Below the pieces are notes generated by a model. That model was not told where the DNA came from. It saw nothing but the letters and a program-made list of their open reading frames with translations, and ran no database searches. Shown one piece after another: positions 50,112 to 59,488 of a stretch of 64,000 nt of DNA. Source of the DNA: Nostoc sp. UHCC 0302 (lineage in GTDB: Bacteria; Cyanobacteriota; Cyanobacteriia; Cyanobacteriales; Nostocaceae). The stretch's first letter is position 1. The number at the start of each line of letters is the position of its first letter. The position numbers and the translations under genes are program-made. The DNA lies in contig NZ_CP151099.1 in NCBI RefSeq assembly GCF_038096175.1, positions 7,790,001-7,854,000 on the forward strand. Reading direction: 5' to 3'.

Positions 50112-52343
50112 ATGGCAACAAAATTTCCAAAATTTAGCCAGGATCTTGCACAGGATCCGACTACACGTCGGATATGGTATGCGATCGCTACAGGTAACGA
50201 CTTTGAAAGCCACGATGGCATAACAGAGGAAAATCTTTACCAAAAGATTTTCGCCACTCACTTCGGTCATTTGGCAATCATCTTCCTGTGGGCATCGAGC
50301 CTCCTGTTTCATGTAGCCTGGCAAGGTAACTTTGAACAGTGGATTAAAGATCCCATTCACATCCGCCCAATCGCCCATGCAATTTGGGATCCCCACTTTG
50401 GTAAACCAGCGATAGAAGCTTTTACCCAAGCTGGTGCTAGCAATCCCGTCAACATTGCCTACTCTGGTGTTTACCACTGGTGGTACACCATCGGCATGAG
50501 AACAAATTCTGAACTGTATACAGGTTCAGTATTCCTCCTGCTGTTGGCAGCATTGTTCTTGTTTGCTGGTTGGTTGCACTTACAGCCCAAGTTCCGTCCT
50601 AGCCTCTCTTGGTTCAAGAGTGCTGAACCCCGCCTGAACCATCACTTGGCAGGTCTGTTTGGTGTTAGCTCTTTGGCTTGGACTGGTCACTTGGTTCACG
50701 TTGCTATCCCCGAATCTCGCGGACAGCACGTGGGTTGGGATAACTTCCTGACCACCTTGCCCCACCCAGCAGGCTTGACACCCTTCTTTACTGGTAACTG
50801 GGGTGTTTACGCTCAAAACCCTGATACAGCGGGTCATGTGTTCAGCACATCCCAAGGTTCAGGGACTGCGATTCTGACTTTCTTGGGTGGTTTCCATCCT
50901 CAAACAGAATCCCTGTGGTTGACTGACATTGCTCACCACCACTTGGCGATCGCAGTGATATTTATCATTGCTGGTCATATGTACCGGACTAACTTCGGAA
51001 TTGGTCACAGCATCAAAGAAATGCTGAACTCCAAGTCTGGTTTGGTACCTGGAACAAAGAGTGAAGGTCAGTTTAACTTGCCTCACCAAGGGTTGTACGA
51101 TACCTACAACAACTCTCTGCACTTCCAGTTAGGTATTCACCTAGCTGCTTTGGGAACCGTTACGTCCCTAGTAGCGCAGCATATGTATGCTCTGCCTCCT
51201 TATGCATTTATTGCTAAGGACTACACAACACAGGCAGCGCTTTACACCCACCACCAGTACATCGCGATTTTCCTGCTGGTTGGTGCTTTTGCCCACGGTG
51301 CTATTTTCTGGGTTCGTGACTACGACCCCGAACAAAACAAAGGCAACGTACTTGAGCGCGTACTGAAGCACAAAGAAGCGATTATCTCCCACCTCAGTTG
51401 GGTATCCCTCTTCTTGGGCTTCCACACCCTCGGTTTGTACGTCCACAACGACGTAGTGGTTGCTTTCGGTACTCCTGAAAAGCAAATCTTGATTGAGCCA
51501 GTATTTGCTCAATTCATCCAAGCTTCTCACGGTAAAGTACTCTACGGCTTAGACACCTTGCTGTCTAACCCTGATAGCGTAGCTTACACAGCCTATCCCA
51601 ACTACGGCAACGTTTGGTTGAGTGGTTGGCTGGATGCTATTAACTCTGGAACAAACTCCCTGTTCTTAACAATTGGCCCTGGCGACTTCCTGGTACACCA
51701 TGCGATCGCTTTAGGTCTTCACACCACCACACTCATCCTAGTCAAAGGTGCTTTGGATGCTCGTGGTTCTAAGCTGATGCCCGATAAAAAGGACTTCGGC
51801 TATGCCTTCCCTTGCGACGGCCCCGGTCGTGGCGGTACTTGCGATATCTCCGGTTGGGATTCCTTCTACCTATCACTCTTTTGGGCATTAAATACAGTAG
51901 GTTGGGTTACCTTCTACTGGCACTGGAAGCATTTAGGTATTTGGCAAGGCAACGTTGCTCAGTTCAACGAAAATTCCACATACCTCATGGGCTGGTTCCG
52001 TGACTACCTCTGGGCTAACTCTGCTCAGTTGATTAACGGATACAACCCCTACGGCGTGAATAACCTGTCTGTCTGGGCTTGGATGTTCCTGTTTGGACAC
52101 CTAGTTTGGGCTACTGGCTTCATGTTCTTAATCTCCTGGAGAGGTTACTGGCAAGAGTTAATTGAAACCCTTGTCTGGGCGCACGAGCGTACTCCTCTAG
52201 CTAACCTAGTTCGCTGGAAAGACAAGCCCGTTGCTCTATCTATCGTTCAAGGACGTTTGGTTGGTCTAGCTCACTTCACTGTTGGCTACGTCTTGACTTA
52301 CGCCGCGTTCTTGATTGCCTCCACTGCTGGTAAGTTCGGTTAA
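50112..52343 (+). CDS. psaB: Photosystem I P700 chlorophyll a apoprotein A2
   Basis: Partner of PsaA in the photosystem I core. It has 743 residues. The start [20 protein letters not shown], the FX loop [19 protein letters not shown] with both Cys ligands, and the closing helix [23 protein letters not shown] are canonical. A ribosome-binding site AGAGGA lies about 14 bp upstream of the ATG. It is co-transcribed with psaA and followed by a strong hairpin terminator (52374-52405). Confidence 0.99.
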   Translation: MATKFPKFSQDLAQDPTTRRIWYAIATGNDFESHDGITEENLYQKIFATHFGHLAIIFLWASSLLFHVAWQGNFEQWIKDPIHIRPIAHAIWDPHFGKPAIEAFTQAGASNPVNIAYSGVYHWWYTIGMRTNSELYTGSVFLLLLAALFLFAGWLHLQPKFRPSLSWFKSAEPRLNHHLAGLFGVSSLAWTGHLVHVAIPESRGQHVGWDNFLTTLPHPAGLTPFFTGNWGVYAQNPDTAGHVFSTSQGSGTAILTFLGGFHPQTESLWLTDIAHHHLAIAVIFIIAGHMYRTNFGIGHSIKEMLNSKSGLVPGTKSEGQFNLPHQGLYDTYNNSLHFQLGIHLAALGTVTSLVAQHMYALPPYAFIAKDYTTQAALYTHHQYIAIFLLVGAFAHGAIFWVRDYDPEQNKGNVLERVLKHKEAIISHLSWVSLFLGFHTLGLYVHNDVVVAFGTPEKQILIEPVFAQFIQASHGKVLYGLDTLLSNPDSVAYTAYPNYGNVWLSGWLDAINSGTNSLFLTIGPGDFLVHHAIALGLHTTTLILVKGALDARGSKLMPDKKDFGYAFPCDGPGRGGTCDISGWDSFYLSLFWALNTVGWVTFYWHWKHLGIWQGNVAQFNENSTYLMGWFRDYLWANSAQLINGYNPYGVNNLSVWAWMFLFGHLVWATGFMFLISWRGYWQELIETLVWAHERTPLANLVRWKDKPVALSIVQGRLVGLAHFTVGYVLTYAAFLIASTAGKFG

Positions 52344-52373
52344 TTCCGCTACTAGTTTTGTAGGATAAGTAAT

Positions 52374-52405
52374 AAAAATCCCCTGCCGTTAGGTAGGGGA
52401 TTTTT
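52374..52405 (+). terminator. Rho-independent-type terminator of psaAB
   Basis: AAAAATCCCCTGCC (from 52374) pairs with GGTAGGGGATTTTT (to 52405), one bulge near the loop GTTA, followed by ATTGAG. It lies 30 bp past the psaB stop. Confidence 0.85.
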
Positions 52406-52476
52406 ATTGAGTAGATAAGATGCCTAAGCCGCAAATTAATACCAATTTGAAAAAAGAATATGACAAATAGCCCATT

Positions 52477-52519
52477 TGTAGAGACGCGATTCATCGCGTC
52501 TTCACCCAAGGATGTGTTG
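52477..52519. repeat. 43-bp dispersed repeat with palindromic core, copy 2
   Basis: Reverse complement of the copy at 36313-36355: TGTAGAGACGCGATTCATCG ... CCAAGGATGTGTTG. It is followed by two direct 17-bp repeats TTGCAATCATTAATTTA (52517-52533, 52536-52552). The rest of 52344-52715 holds the psaAB terminator and no gene. Confidence 0.85.
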
Positions 52520-52715
52520 CAATCATTAATTTAAGTTGCAATCATTAATTTAATTGGTATAAGAAAAACCTAAAATTTTATCTTTGGTTGGAAAGCGGGA
52601 AAGATAAAGATAGGATGGTGTCCACCCCACAAGAGAAATTACAAATAGTTAGTTTTCTATTTCATACGCCATTTTTTTAAAGAATTGGCAAATTCAGCGA
52701 GAAGCAGCTATAGAT

Positions 52716-53459
52716 ATGCTTGAGAAGCATTTTAAAAGCAACCTTTCTAAGCAAACTGAAGTTTCGTCGGTGCTAAGTGTTGGCCCTGGAGAGTTTGATA
52801 GGCAACTTATCCAATTTTTACAGCAATATGTTCCTGAAGGACAAACTTTAAAATATGTGACAGTAGAGCCTAATCATGTTCATCGGCAGATATTTGAAGC
52901 AACAATGCAATCACCTGGTCTTAGTGAAGTGAACTTAGAAATGCATCCAGTGATGATTGTAGATTTTCAAACAGATGAGCAATTTGATTGTATTCATTAC
53001 ACGCATTCTCTTTACCACATGCCAGGTCAAGAAGAGCAATTAATCCTTAAGTCGCTTAATATGCTCAAAGACGGAGGAGTTCTAATCATCACGCTGGAAA
53101 CAGAAGAAGCAGTGATATTCAAATTAATTAACCAATACTCAGAAATAGCTGGTAAGGAAGAATACTGGCAAGAGACTTCTCATGTAGAAGCAAATAAGTT
53201 ACGTAAAATCATAGATAATATCGGTTTGTCGTATAAATTTGAAAGCTATCCTGAATATTTAGATGTCTCTGCTTGCTTTAATCACAATTCGGAAGAAGGT
53301 AGAGTGTTGATGGATTTCCTTTTCCAAGCTAACTTACGTAATGCTTCTTCGGAGTTGAATCAACGGCTACTTTCTTTGGTTGACGAAGTAGCATTTGAGG
53401 AAAATGGCCGTAAAATGCTATATTTGCCCTCTGGCACATTTTTAATTCCAAAGCAATAG
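52716..53459 (+). CDS. Class I SAM methyltransferase, histamine-N-methyltransferase-like
   Basis: A 247-residue methyltransferase. Motif I is VLSVGPGEFDRQLIQFL (residues about 19-35), the acidic ribose-binding end of strand 2 is YVTVEPNHVH, and FDCIHYTHSLYHMPGQEEQLI marks the strand-4 region; a long helical C-terminal part follows. The GPGEFD motif and general layout recall the histamine N-methyltransferase group (HNMT-like), which methylates small amines, but the substrate in a cyanobacterium is unknown. Single gene, 372 bp after psaB. Confidence 0.7.
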   Translation: MLEKHFKSNLSKQTEVSSVLSVGPGEFDRQLIQFLQQYVPEGQTLKYVTVEPNHVHRQIFEATMQSPGLSEVNLEMHPVMIVDFQTDEQFDCIHYTHSLYHMPGQEEQLILKSLNMLKDGGVLIITLETEEAVIFKLINQYSEIAGKEEYWQETSHVEANKLRKIIDNIGLSYKFESYPEYLDVSACFNHNSEEGRVLMDFLFQANLRNASSELNQRLLSLVDEVAFEENGRKMLYLPSGTFLIPKQ

Positions 53460-53608
53460 TGCGAGTTAAGTAAAACTTATTGTCATAGACAATTTCTTGG
53501 CGGTAAAATTTGCAAGATTTATCTGAGAACTCAATCCAAAATCTTAAATCCAATATCTAAAATTTGATGACCTCCGTAAAGTAAAGCGATGTTATGAGGA
53601 GTTAATAG

Positions 53609-54049
53609 ATGTCTATTCCCGATATTACACAAAAGCTATTAGCGGCGAAACAAAAGAAAGAACTAAGCTTCGCCGACTTAGAAAAAATTCTCGGACGCGA
53701 TGAAGTATGGATTGCTGCTTTATTCTACCGTCAAGCTAGTGCTTCGGAAGAAGAGGCAAAGTTATTAGTTGAAGCATTAGAGTTAGACGCAAGTTATATT
53801 CAAGAATTGACTGAATATCCTGTGAAGGGATTAGGCCCAGTTGTACCTACTGACCCACTAATTTATCGCTTCTACGAGATTATGCAAGTGTATGGGTTGC
53901 CAATTAAAGCTGTGATTCACGATAAATTTGGCGACGGAATTATGAGCGCGATTGATTTTACTTTAGACGTGGAAAAAGAAGAAGACCCTAAAGGCGATCG
54001 CGTTAAAGTTATTATGTCTGGTAAATTTTTACCTTATAAAAAATGGTAG
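53609..54049 (+). CDS. cynS: Cyanate hydratase (cyanase)
   Basis: Converts cyanate plus bicarbonate to ammonia and CO2, a nitrogen-scavenging and detoxifying step; decameric enzyme. It has 146 residues. The N-terminal helix-turn-helix-like domain ([22 protein letters not shown]) and the C-terminal catalytic domain are complete, with R87 and E90 in YRFYE and S113 in GIMSAIDF, matching the known Arg96-Glu99-Ser122 set. GAGGAG sits 8 bp before the ATG. No cyanate transporter genes (cynABD) are adjacent, and no clear NtcA box (GTAN8TAC) was seen upstream. Confidence 0.96.
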   Translation: MSIPDITQKLLAAKQKKELSFADLEKILGRDEVWIAALFYRQASASEEEAKLLVEALELDASYIQELTEYPVKGLGPVVPTDPLIYRFYEIMQVYGLPIKAVIHDKFGDGIMSAIDFTLDVEKEEDPKGDRVKVIMSGKFLPYKKW

Positions 54050-54138
54050 TTTTTTAATTCAGCATATGGTAAATTTTCAAGATCATTTATTTGCTATTGC
54101 AATAAGTTAAAAAAATTATAATTATTATATTGAAAATA

Positions 54139-54186
54139 AGTTATAACTGGTTGTAAATTCTTTCACAGCTACAACCAGTTATAACT
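54139..54186. promoter_or_regulatory. Perfect 17-bp inverted repeat at the start of the DNA methyltransferase gene
   Basis: AGTTATAACTGGTTGTA (54139-54155) and TACAACCAGTTATAACT (54170-54186) are perfect complements with a 14-nt spacer, ending one base before the TTG start codon at 54188. It could be an operator for autoregulation, a leader hairpin hiding the start, or a cynS terminator; no T-run follows. Confidence 0.6.
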
Positions 54187-54187
54187 C

Positions 54188-55093
54188 TTGAAAAAAGAAC
54201 AAATCAAGCCAGATAAAGAAATTATTTTTAATCCCTATTATATCCACCATAGCGGAGCAGCATATTTGGGTGATAGCTTAGAGCTAATTAAATTTATTGA
54301 TGATAATAGTATTAATTTAATTCTAACTTCACCTCCATTTGCTCTTACTAGAAAAAAAGAATACGGTAATGAAAGCGCTGAAAAATATATAGAGTGGTTT
54401 CTACCTTTTGCCTATGAATTTAAAAGGGTACTGGCAAATAATGGCTCCTTTGTGCTGGATTTAGGCGGTGCTTACCTTCCTGGTCATCCCGTGCGGAGTA
54501 TCTATCAATATGAGCTTTTAGTTAAATTATGCAGAGAAGTAGGTTTTTTTCTGGCTCAAGAATTCTACCATTATAATCCGGCTCGGCTTCCTACCCCTGC
54601 TGAGTGGGTAACCATCAAACGCATTCGTGTAAAAGATTCAGTAAATGTAGTTTGGTGGTTGTCTAAAACACCAAACCCTAAAGCAGACAATAGAAAAATT
54701 CTAAAGCCATATAGCCAAAGTATGAAAAAATTACTTAAAAATGGCTATAAGTCCAAAATACGTCCTAGCGGACATGAGATTTCTGACAAGTTTCAAAAAG
54801 ATAATCAAGGTGCAATTCCGCCAAACTTACTAGAAATTGCCAATACTGAATCAAATAGTGCTTATTTACGTCAGTGTAAAGCAGTGGGAATTAAACCCCA
54901 TCCAGCACGTTTCCCTCAAGGGTTCGCCGAGTTTTTCATCAAGTTCTTAACTGATGAAGGTGATATAGTTTTAGACCCATTTGCAGGTTCTAACACAACT
55001 GGATTTGTTGCTGAGACTTTGCAACGCCGATGGATTTCTTTTGAAATTAATGAGGATTATGTTGTGGGAAGTCGTTATCGATTTAGCCAATAA
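54188..55093 (+). CDS. DNA methyltransferase, TSPPF type (probably N4-cytosine)
   Basis: A 301-residue site-specific DNA methyltransferase of the beta-type order. Catalytic motif IV TSPPF is at residues 47-51, and the SAM motif I DPFAGSNTTGF lies near residue 262, so catalysis precedes SAM binding. TSPPF is common in N4-cytosine enzymes. The start is TTG 54188, since a stop (54182-54184) closes the frame upstream. No restriction endonuclease gene is adjacent, so it looks solitary. From memory the general form resembles the GGCC-specific N4C enzymes of cyanobacteria; the target site is untested. Confidence 0.82.
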   Translation: MKKEQIKPDKEIIFNPYYIHHSGAAYLGDSLELIKFIDDNSINLILTSPPFALTRKKEYGNESAEKYIEWFLPFAYEFKRVLANNGSFVLDLGGAYLPGHPVRSIYQYELLVKLCREVGFFLAQEFYHYNPARLPTPAEWVTIKRIRVKDSVNVVWWLSKTPNPKADNRKILKPYSQSMKKLLKNGYKSKIRPSGHEISDKFQKDNQGAIPPNLLEIANTESNSAYLRQCKAVGIKPHPARFPQGFAEFFIKFLTDEGDIVLDPFAGSNTTGFVAETLQRRWISFEINEDYVVGSRYRFSQ

Positions 55094-55153
55094 TCTAGAT
55101 AAAGTTAAGAGTGATAAGTTAAAATTTATAGCTTATAACTCATAACTATTTAC

Positions 55154-55366
55154 TTAAATCTCTCCATTTACTTGCATTTGATGAACTTGATCCGCTAGGT
55201 CTTGACGACCTTGCTCATCTAACTTATCAATGGCTAACATACCCATGAGAATAACTTCTTTCAATGTCAAACGTGTCGAATGTGCCTGTTTTTGCACAAT
55301 CTCCTTAATAATTGGACTAACACCAATCGCTGTACTAGCTCTAGCCACAGAATAATAGGGAACCAC
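55154..55366 (-). CDS. Small hypothetical protein (70 aa)
   Basis: A 70-residue frame, convergent with the methyltransferase gene: MVPYYSVARASTAIGVSPII, then KEIVQKQAHSTRLTLKEVIL and a helical acidic end DKLDEQGRQDLADQVHQMQ. It is mostly helical and soluble with no cysteine. I do not recognise it. Coding use looks plausible, and it fills an otherwise empty gap. It could be a small regulator, but nothing shows this. Confidence 0.4.
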   Translation of the reverse strand: MVPYYSVARASTAIGVSPIIKEIVQKQAHSTRLTLKEVILMGMLAIDKLDEQGRQDLADQVHQMQVNGEI

Positions 55367-56083
55367 TAATGACTTAGCCTAAATATTAGCATTTCTAAGA
55401 AGGTTCTTCTATATAATTAAAACTTAATTTAAATGGCTTTAAACTTATGTTAGATGTTCTTATAGTTACATATTCAAATATGAATTTGAATTTATATAAA
55501 TAAAGGAAAAAGATAGATAGGCAAGGTCTTATGATACTCATGAACAATTTTTAGCAATTCCTCAATCATGGCATCAAAAATAAAACTCAGGATTTACACG
55601 GAACTTAAAGTCTATTCCTAATATCCCAGTACAACGAGTGTAGTGTATGATCATGCTGAAAACAAATCTAGAAGTTCGCTAATCTCTATTAAGGTTGAAA
55701 TTCTCTATGTATCTGGTACTCAAACTCTCATATTAACTAAGCCTATGCTAGGTCATTAATAACACTTAGTCATACTATGTGAACGTTCTGAATAGCGAGC
55801 CTTTGAGATATTTCTAAGTTATTCAAAAATCGTTGATTATATACCACTGTAAAATTGATGAGCCAAAAGACAGTAGCAGTAATTTTTAATACTCTGGTAT
55901 TTCGTCTGTAAAAATAAATATGCTTTGAAGAGATTGTAAATTGTCAAATTAATCTCCCTAACCCACTTTACAGAACTATACAGTGTAAATAAGAATAATA
56001 ATCTAACCGAAGTAAAAATTTCCTGAATCCAGCCTGTAAATGCTGTCATAGGGAAAAGCAGTGAGTAGAGGAGAGATAAAAAG
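55367..56083. other. Gene-free AT-rich region
   Basis: About 700 bp with no supported gene; short frames on both strands lack ribosome-binding sites and protein-like composition. No obvious repeat or RNA structure was found. The GDSL hydrolase promoter probably lies near 56000-56070; GAGGAGAGATAAAAAG just before 56084 serves as its ribosome-binding region. Confidence 0.4.
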
Positions 56084-57154
56084 ATGAGGGATCCCTATCT
56101 GTTGGCAGCAGGCTTGTTAACAGGATTGGCAATACCAGCATCGGCTCTTCCACATATGTCGATTATCCTGCAAGACAATTCTAGATTCCTGTGGGATTTA
56201 AAACAGGGTTCTCAGCCAATAGTAAATCAGAAAATCATCCCCAGTGTTAACAAGCTCTCCTCTCCAGAATTGAGTAACCAAGCTTTACAACTGCTAGGGA
56301 ATGTACAGCCGACAGTAGGTGAAAAAGTCATCCCCAATGAAGATGTCTCGTTGCCGCAATTGAGCAGTCAAGAAGTTTCAGCACCAACTGAGTCATCACT
56401 TAACCCTAACCTGCCAACAGCTACCAGTACACTGATATCTGGAAGTCAACTTTACTATCAAAGATTGGCGGCTTTGAAAACAGGACAAGTCTATAAACGT
56501 GTGGATAGTGATAGCGTCCAGTCGATGTGGGACTCAGCCAAAAAGCATCAGTTAACTTATGAGGACTGGAAAATTTTATTAGCTTTGGAAGCCAAAGCGA
56601 TCGCTCAAGGACAAGGTAGAAATCATCTCAGTATTTTATTGGGTGATTCTTTAAGTTTGTGGTTCCCCAACGAAAAACTGCCTACTGGTAAATTGTGGTT
56701 AAATCAAGGCATATCTGGAGATACTTCCAGTGGCATTTTAAGGAGATTAGGAGCATTTTCGGCAACGCGACCGGATGTAATTTACGTGATGGCGGGAATT
56801 AACGATATGCGAAAAGGCGCTAGCGATCAAGCAATTTTACGTAATTACCGCCGGATTATCCGCAGCTTAAGACAGGATCATCCAAAGACTCAGATAATTG
56901 TCCAATCAATTTTGCCTACTCGTCTATCAACAATTTCTAATAGCCGTATTCGTCGAGTCAACGCCCAACTGGCCTTGATTACTAAGCAAGAAGGAGCTAA
57001 TTATTTAAATCTCTATAGTTGGTTTACAGATATGCAAGGTAATTTGCGTTCAGAGTTAACCACAGATGGCTTACATCTATCTAAAGATGGCTATGATGTG
57101 TGGGAATCAGTACTACAGCAGGTAGAATTAAAGCTCGTTCAGAGCAAGAATTGA
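56084..57154 (+). CDS. Secreted SGNH/GDSL-family hydrolase
   Basis: A 356-residue protein. The signal peptide (MRDPYLLAAGLLTGLAIPAS) is cleaved near residue 22. A low-complexity Ser/Pro/Gln stretch (about 40-120) leads to the SGNH domain. Block I GDSLS carries nucleophile S189, block II is NQGISGD, block III is AGINDM (N240), and block V is DGLHLSKDGY with D328 and H331. All four SGNH residues are present, so it is likely an active esterase or acyl hydrolase in the periplasm or outside. The substrate is unknown. The next small gene starts 20 bp on. Confidence 0.88.
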   Translation: MRDPYLLAAGLLTGLAIPASALPHMSIILQDNSRFLWDLKQGSQPIVNQKIIPSVNKLSSPELSNQALQLLGNVQPTVGEKVIPNEDVSLPQLSSQEVSAPTESSLNPNLPTATSTLISGSQLYYQRLAALKTGQVYKRVDSDSVQSMWDSAKKHQLTYEDWKILLALEAKAIAQGQGRNHLSILLGDSLSLWFPNEKLPTGKLWLNQGISGDTSSGILRRLGAFSATRPDVIYVMAGINDMRKGASDQAILRNYRRIIRSLRQDHPKTQIIVQSILPTRLSTISNSRIRRVNAQLALITKQEGANYLNLYSWFTDMQGNLRSELTTDGLHLSKDGYDVWESVLQQVELKLVQSKN

Positions 57155-57174
57155 GCCAGTGTAATTTTAAATTT

Positions 57175-57537
57175 ATGGAAGTGACAGATCATGATGCCAT
57201 TACTATACGTTCTGTAATAGAGTGCCAATTAGCAGCCTTTCAAAAGGATGATGCCCAAGGCGCTTTTGCCTTCGCTAGCCAAGGAATTCAAGCACAATTT
57301 GGCACTCCAGAAAACTTTATACAGATGGTGAGAACAAGCTACCCAGCTGTGTACCGTCCTCGTTCTATATTTTTTGAAAAAATAACAATTATCCAGAAGA
57401 ACATAACTCAGCCAGTGCTACTGCTTGCACCTAACGGAGTTCCCGTAAGAGCATTATATTTTATGGAAAAGCAGCCTGATCATACTTGGAGGATTAACGG
57501 CTGCTTTCTTGTATCTATAGAAGCAAAAATTATTTAG
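57175..57537 (+). CDS. DUF4864 family protein
   Basis: About 120 residues from ATG 57175; a longer frame from 57100 overlaps the hydrolase end and lacks family character. The body IRSVIECQLAAFQKDDAQGAFAFAS, then IQAQFGTPENFIQMVRTSYPAVYRPRS and VRALYFMEKQPDHTWRINGC, matches DUF4864, a small alpha+beta NTF2/SnoaL-like fold. The function is unknown. It is probably co-transcribed with the upstream GDSL hydrolase. Confidence 0.75.
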   Translation: MEVTDHDAITIRSVIECQLAAFQKDDAQGAFAFASQGIQAQFGTPENFIQMVRTSYPAVYRPRSIFFEKITIIQKNITQPVLLLAPNGVPVRALYFMEKQPDHTWRINGCFLVSIEAKII

Positions 57538-57599
57538 TTTTGGGATGGGTCATAAGGTGAGACAAAGGAGACAAGAATAATTACTAACTGTTGACTAAT

Positions 57600-58436
57600 T
57601 TATGGTTTAGCACTCAGGCTTTCCTTATTTGAAACCTGTAAAACTTGATTTAACTTCCCGCTACGATAACCTTCTAGATCCAGAGTTACGTAGATAAATC
57701 CAAAATCTTGAAATGCGGAAACTAATGATGGTAAATCCGTAGTCAACACAAACTCTTTGATTTGTTCTGCTGGTAATTCAATACGTGCGGTATCACCTTC
57801 AGAACGCACGCGCAAATTCTTCCAACCCAGCTTTCTCAAGAAAATTTCTGCTCTACCTACTCGTTGCAACTTGGCTACGGTAATCTCTTCACCGTAGGGA
57901 AAGCGAGAACTAAGACAAGGTTGAGCAGGTTTATCCCACCAAGGTAAACCGAGTTGTTGTGAAAGTTGACGGATTTCGACTTTAGTGACACCAACTTCTG
58001 CTAAAGGCGATCGCGCACCTCTTTCTTTAGCAGCCTGTATTCCTGGGCGATAATCATGCAAATCATCAGCATTCACTCCATCCACCACATAGGGATAACC
58101 CAACTCCCTAGCTAAAGGTTTGAGAGTGTCGTGCAATTCACTTTTGCAGAAATAACAGCGATTGACAGGGTTAGACGTGTAATTGGGATTTTCCATCTCG
58201 TGAGTCTGAACAATTTGATGACGAATCCCAATAGTTGCTGCTTGAATTTTGGCGTCTTCCAACTCTTCTGGTAATAGCGAAGGAGAAACAGCTGTGACAG
58301 CTAAAGCGCGATCGCCTAACACATCATAAGCAATCTTAGCAACTAAAGTGCTGTCAACGCCTCCAGAGTAGGCAATCAAGGCTTGCTCCATTTCTGCAAA
58401 TAAGGCTTTGAGTCGCTCAAGCTTTTCTGTCACCAT
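57600..58436 (-). CDS. larE: ATP-dependent sulfur transferase LarE
   Basis: A PP-loop ATP pyrophosphatase that supplies sulfur to the nickel-pincer cofactor of lactate racemase-type enzymes. From ATG 58436 (GGAAAG just upstream) it has 278 residues; an upstream ATG 58475 is possible. The PP-loop is SGGVDST near residue 25. The Cys in QPCLSSRFPYG (about C174) matches the sacrificial Cys176 of the Lactobacillus enzyme. An extra CYFC pair lies at about 94-97. larB, larC and a LarA-like gene are not in the window, so the client enzyme is elsewhere or different. Confidence 0.9.
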   Translation of the reverse strand: MVTEKLERLKALFAEMEQALIAYSGGVDSTLVAKIAYDVLGDRALAVTAVSPSLLPEELEDAKIQAATIGIRHQIVQTHEMENPNYTSNPVNRCYFCKSELHDTLKPLARELGYPYVVDGVNADDLHDYRPGIQAAKERGARSPLAEVGVTKVEIRQLSQQLGLPWWDKPAQPCLSSRFPYGEEITVAKLQRVGRAEIFLRKLGWKNLRVRSEGDTARIELPAEQIKEFVLTTDLPSLVSAFQDFGFIYVTLDLEGYRSGKLNQVLQVSNKESLSAKP

Positions 58437-58586
58437 AACTTTCCAATCCTGCAAAAAATCAATAGCACCCAACATATTCCATTTTAGGCACCTATTCCCT
58501 AGATTGAGGATTTCGTGGAATGTTAATGATGTATGAGTATACTAGTAGAATTTTTAAATAACATTTACTGGTAGATAATTTGACAT

Positions 58587-59486
58587 TCAAATATCATTTG
58601 TAAAGAAAATAGTCGATGGCTCAGATTTTAAAGCAAGTAGTTGTGGCGTATATTGCTCATCTAAGTTTTCCATATCTATTTGTAGACAACCTAAGTCAAA
58701 AGCTGTTTTGAGGTCGCGCCCATAGCCTAATGATTGATAAAATGCTGTAGCAAAACTAAGTGCTGATTCATCTGTAATTTCTGTAGACATCCCAACTACG
58801 CCATCAATGTGTTGGGCGATCGCTTTTGCTTGGGGTTCAGAGTAGCAGGCATTCAGAACAACGCAGCGAATATTATCTTTTAATATAGAAAATAATTGAC
58901 TAAATGCTCTAACTGAAACAGGATGGTAGTTACCAAAGTTATCTTCTAAAATAATTTCACTGTCTTCACTTCCATGACCAGTAAAATGTACGATATCAGG
59001 TTTATGACGTAGCAGAAGACCCTGTAAATCGCTGACGCGCACAGCCCAATGTTGGATAACCTCAAATTTATCACCAAATTCTGCTTGACGCAGTGCTTGA
59101 TCAATTGAGCGACTCTCTTGATCTAATCTCAGATGAGTAGTGTCTGAAGGATTGGCTGCCAAAAAAAGGATTTTAATTATTTTATTATTACTTTTGATAT
59201 TATTTAAGTTTTGAATACTCTCTTTAACAAGAATATCTTGTTCAATTGCATTCGTTAAATCTAAAAGTGCAGAGATAATACGATTCTTTTCTCGTCTCAT
59301 TTCTTCTGTACTTAAAATACCTTTGCGTTCATTTTCTTGTAATTGGTTTAAATTAGCTGCGTGTAAAATTACTTCATTATGATAGCGGGATGAGTATTCA
59401 TTAGTAATTTCTGTTAGTTGCAAAATAGCATTTTGTAACTCACTCTGTTGAATTAGTTTTTTAATATTAATTAATCCCTTATTCAT
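58587..59486 (-). CDS. CHAT-domain (caspase-like) protease with N-terminal EAD11-like domain
   Basis: A 299-residue protein, last of a three-gene operon. Residues 1-85 form an all-helical module (LIQQSELQNAILQLTEITNE ... ENERKGILSTEEMRREKNRI) resembling effector-associated domain 11. Residues 103-290 are a CHAT peptidase domain: KILFLAANPSDTTHLRLDQE at the start, catalytic His in DIVHFTGHGS (H171; H167 nearby), and Cys in VVLNACYSEPQA (C214). Both catalytic residues are present, so it is predicted active. It starts 3 bp after the membrane-protein stop. The substrate is unknown; CHAT proteases often act in conflict or cell-death systems. Confidence 0.85.
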   Translation of the reverse strand: MNKGLINIKKLIQQSELQNAILQLTEITNEYSSRYHNEVILHAANLNQLQENERKGILSTEEMRREKNRIISALLDLTNAIEQDILVKESIQNLNNIKSNNKIIKILFLAANPSDTTHLRLDQESRSIDQALRQAEFGDKFEVIQHWAVRVSDLQGLLLRHKPDIVHFTGHGSEDSEIILEDNFGNYHPVSVRAFSQLFSILKDNIRCVVLNACYSEPQAKAIAQHIDGVVGMSTEITDESALSFATAFYQSLGYGRDLKTAFDLGCLQIDMENLDEQYTPQLLALKSEPSTIFFTNDI

Positions 59487-59488
59487 GT

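Noticed and set aside
53461-53608. NtcA box upstream of cyanase
   Set aside because: No GTA-N8-TAC with a suitable -10 could be found in the gap.
55837-56049. 70-codon minus-strand frame in the gap before the GDSL gene
   Set aside because: AT-rich, Phe/Tyr/Leu-heavy translation expected from random AT DNA, and no start signal.
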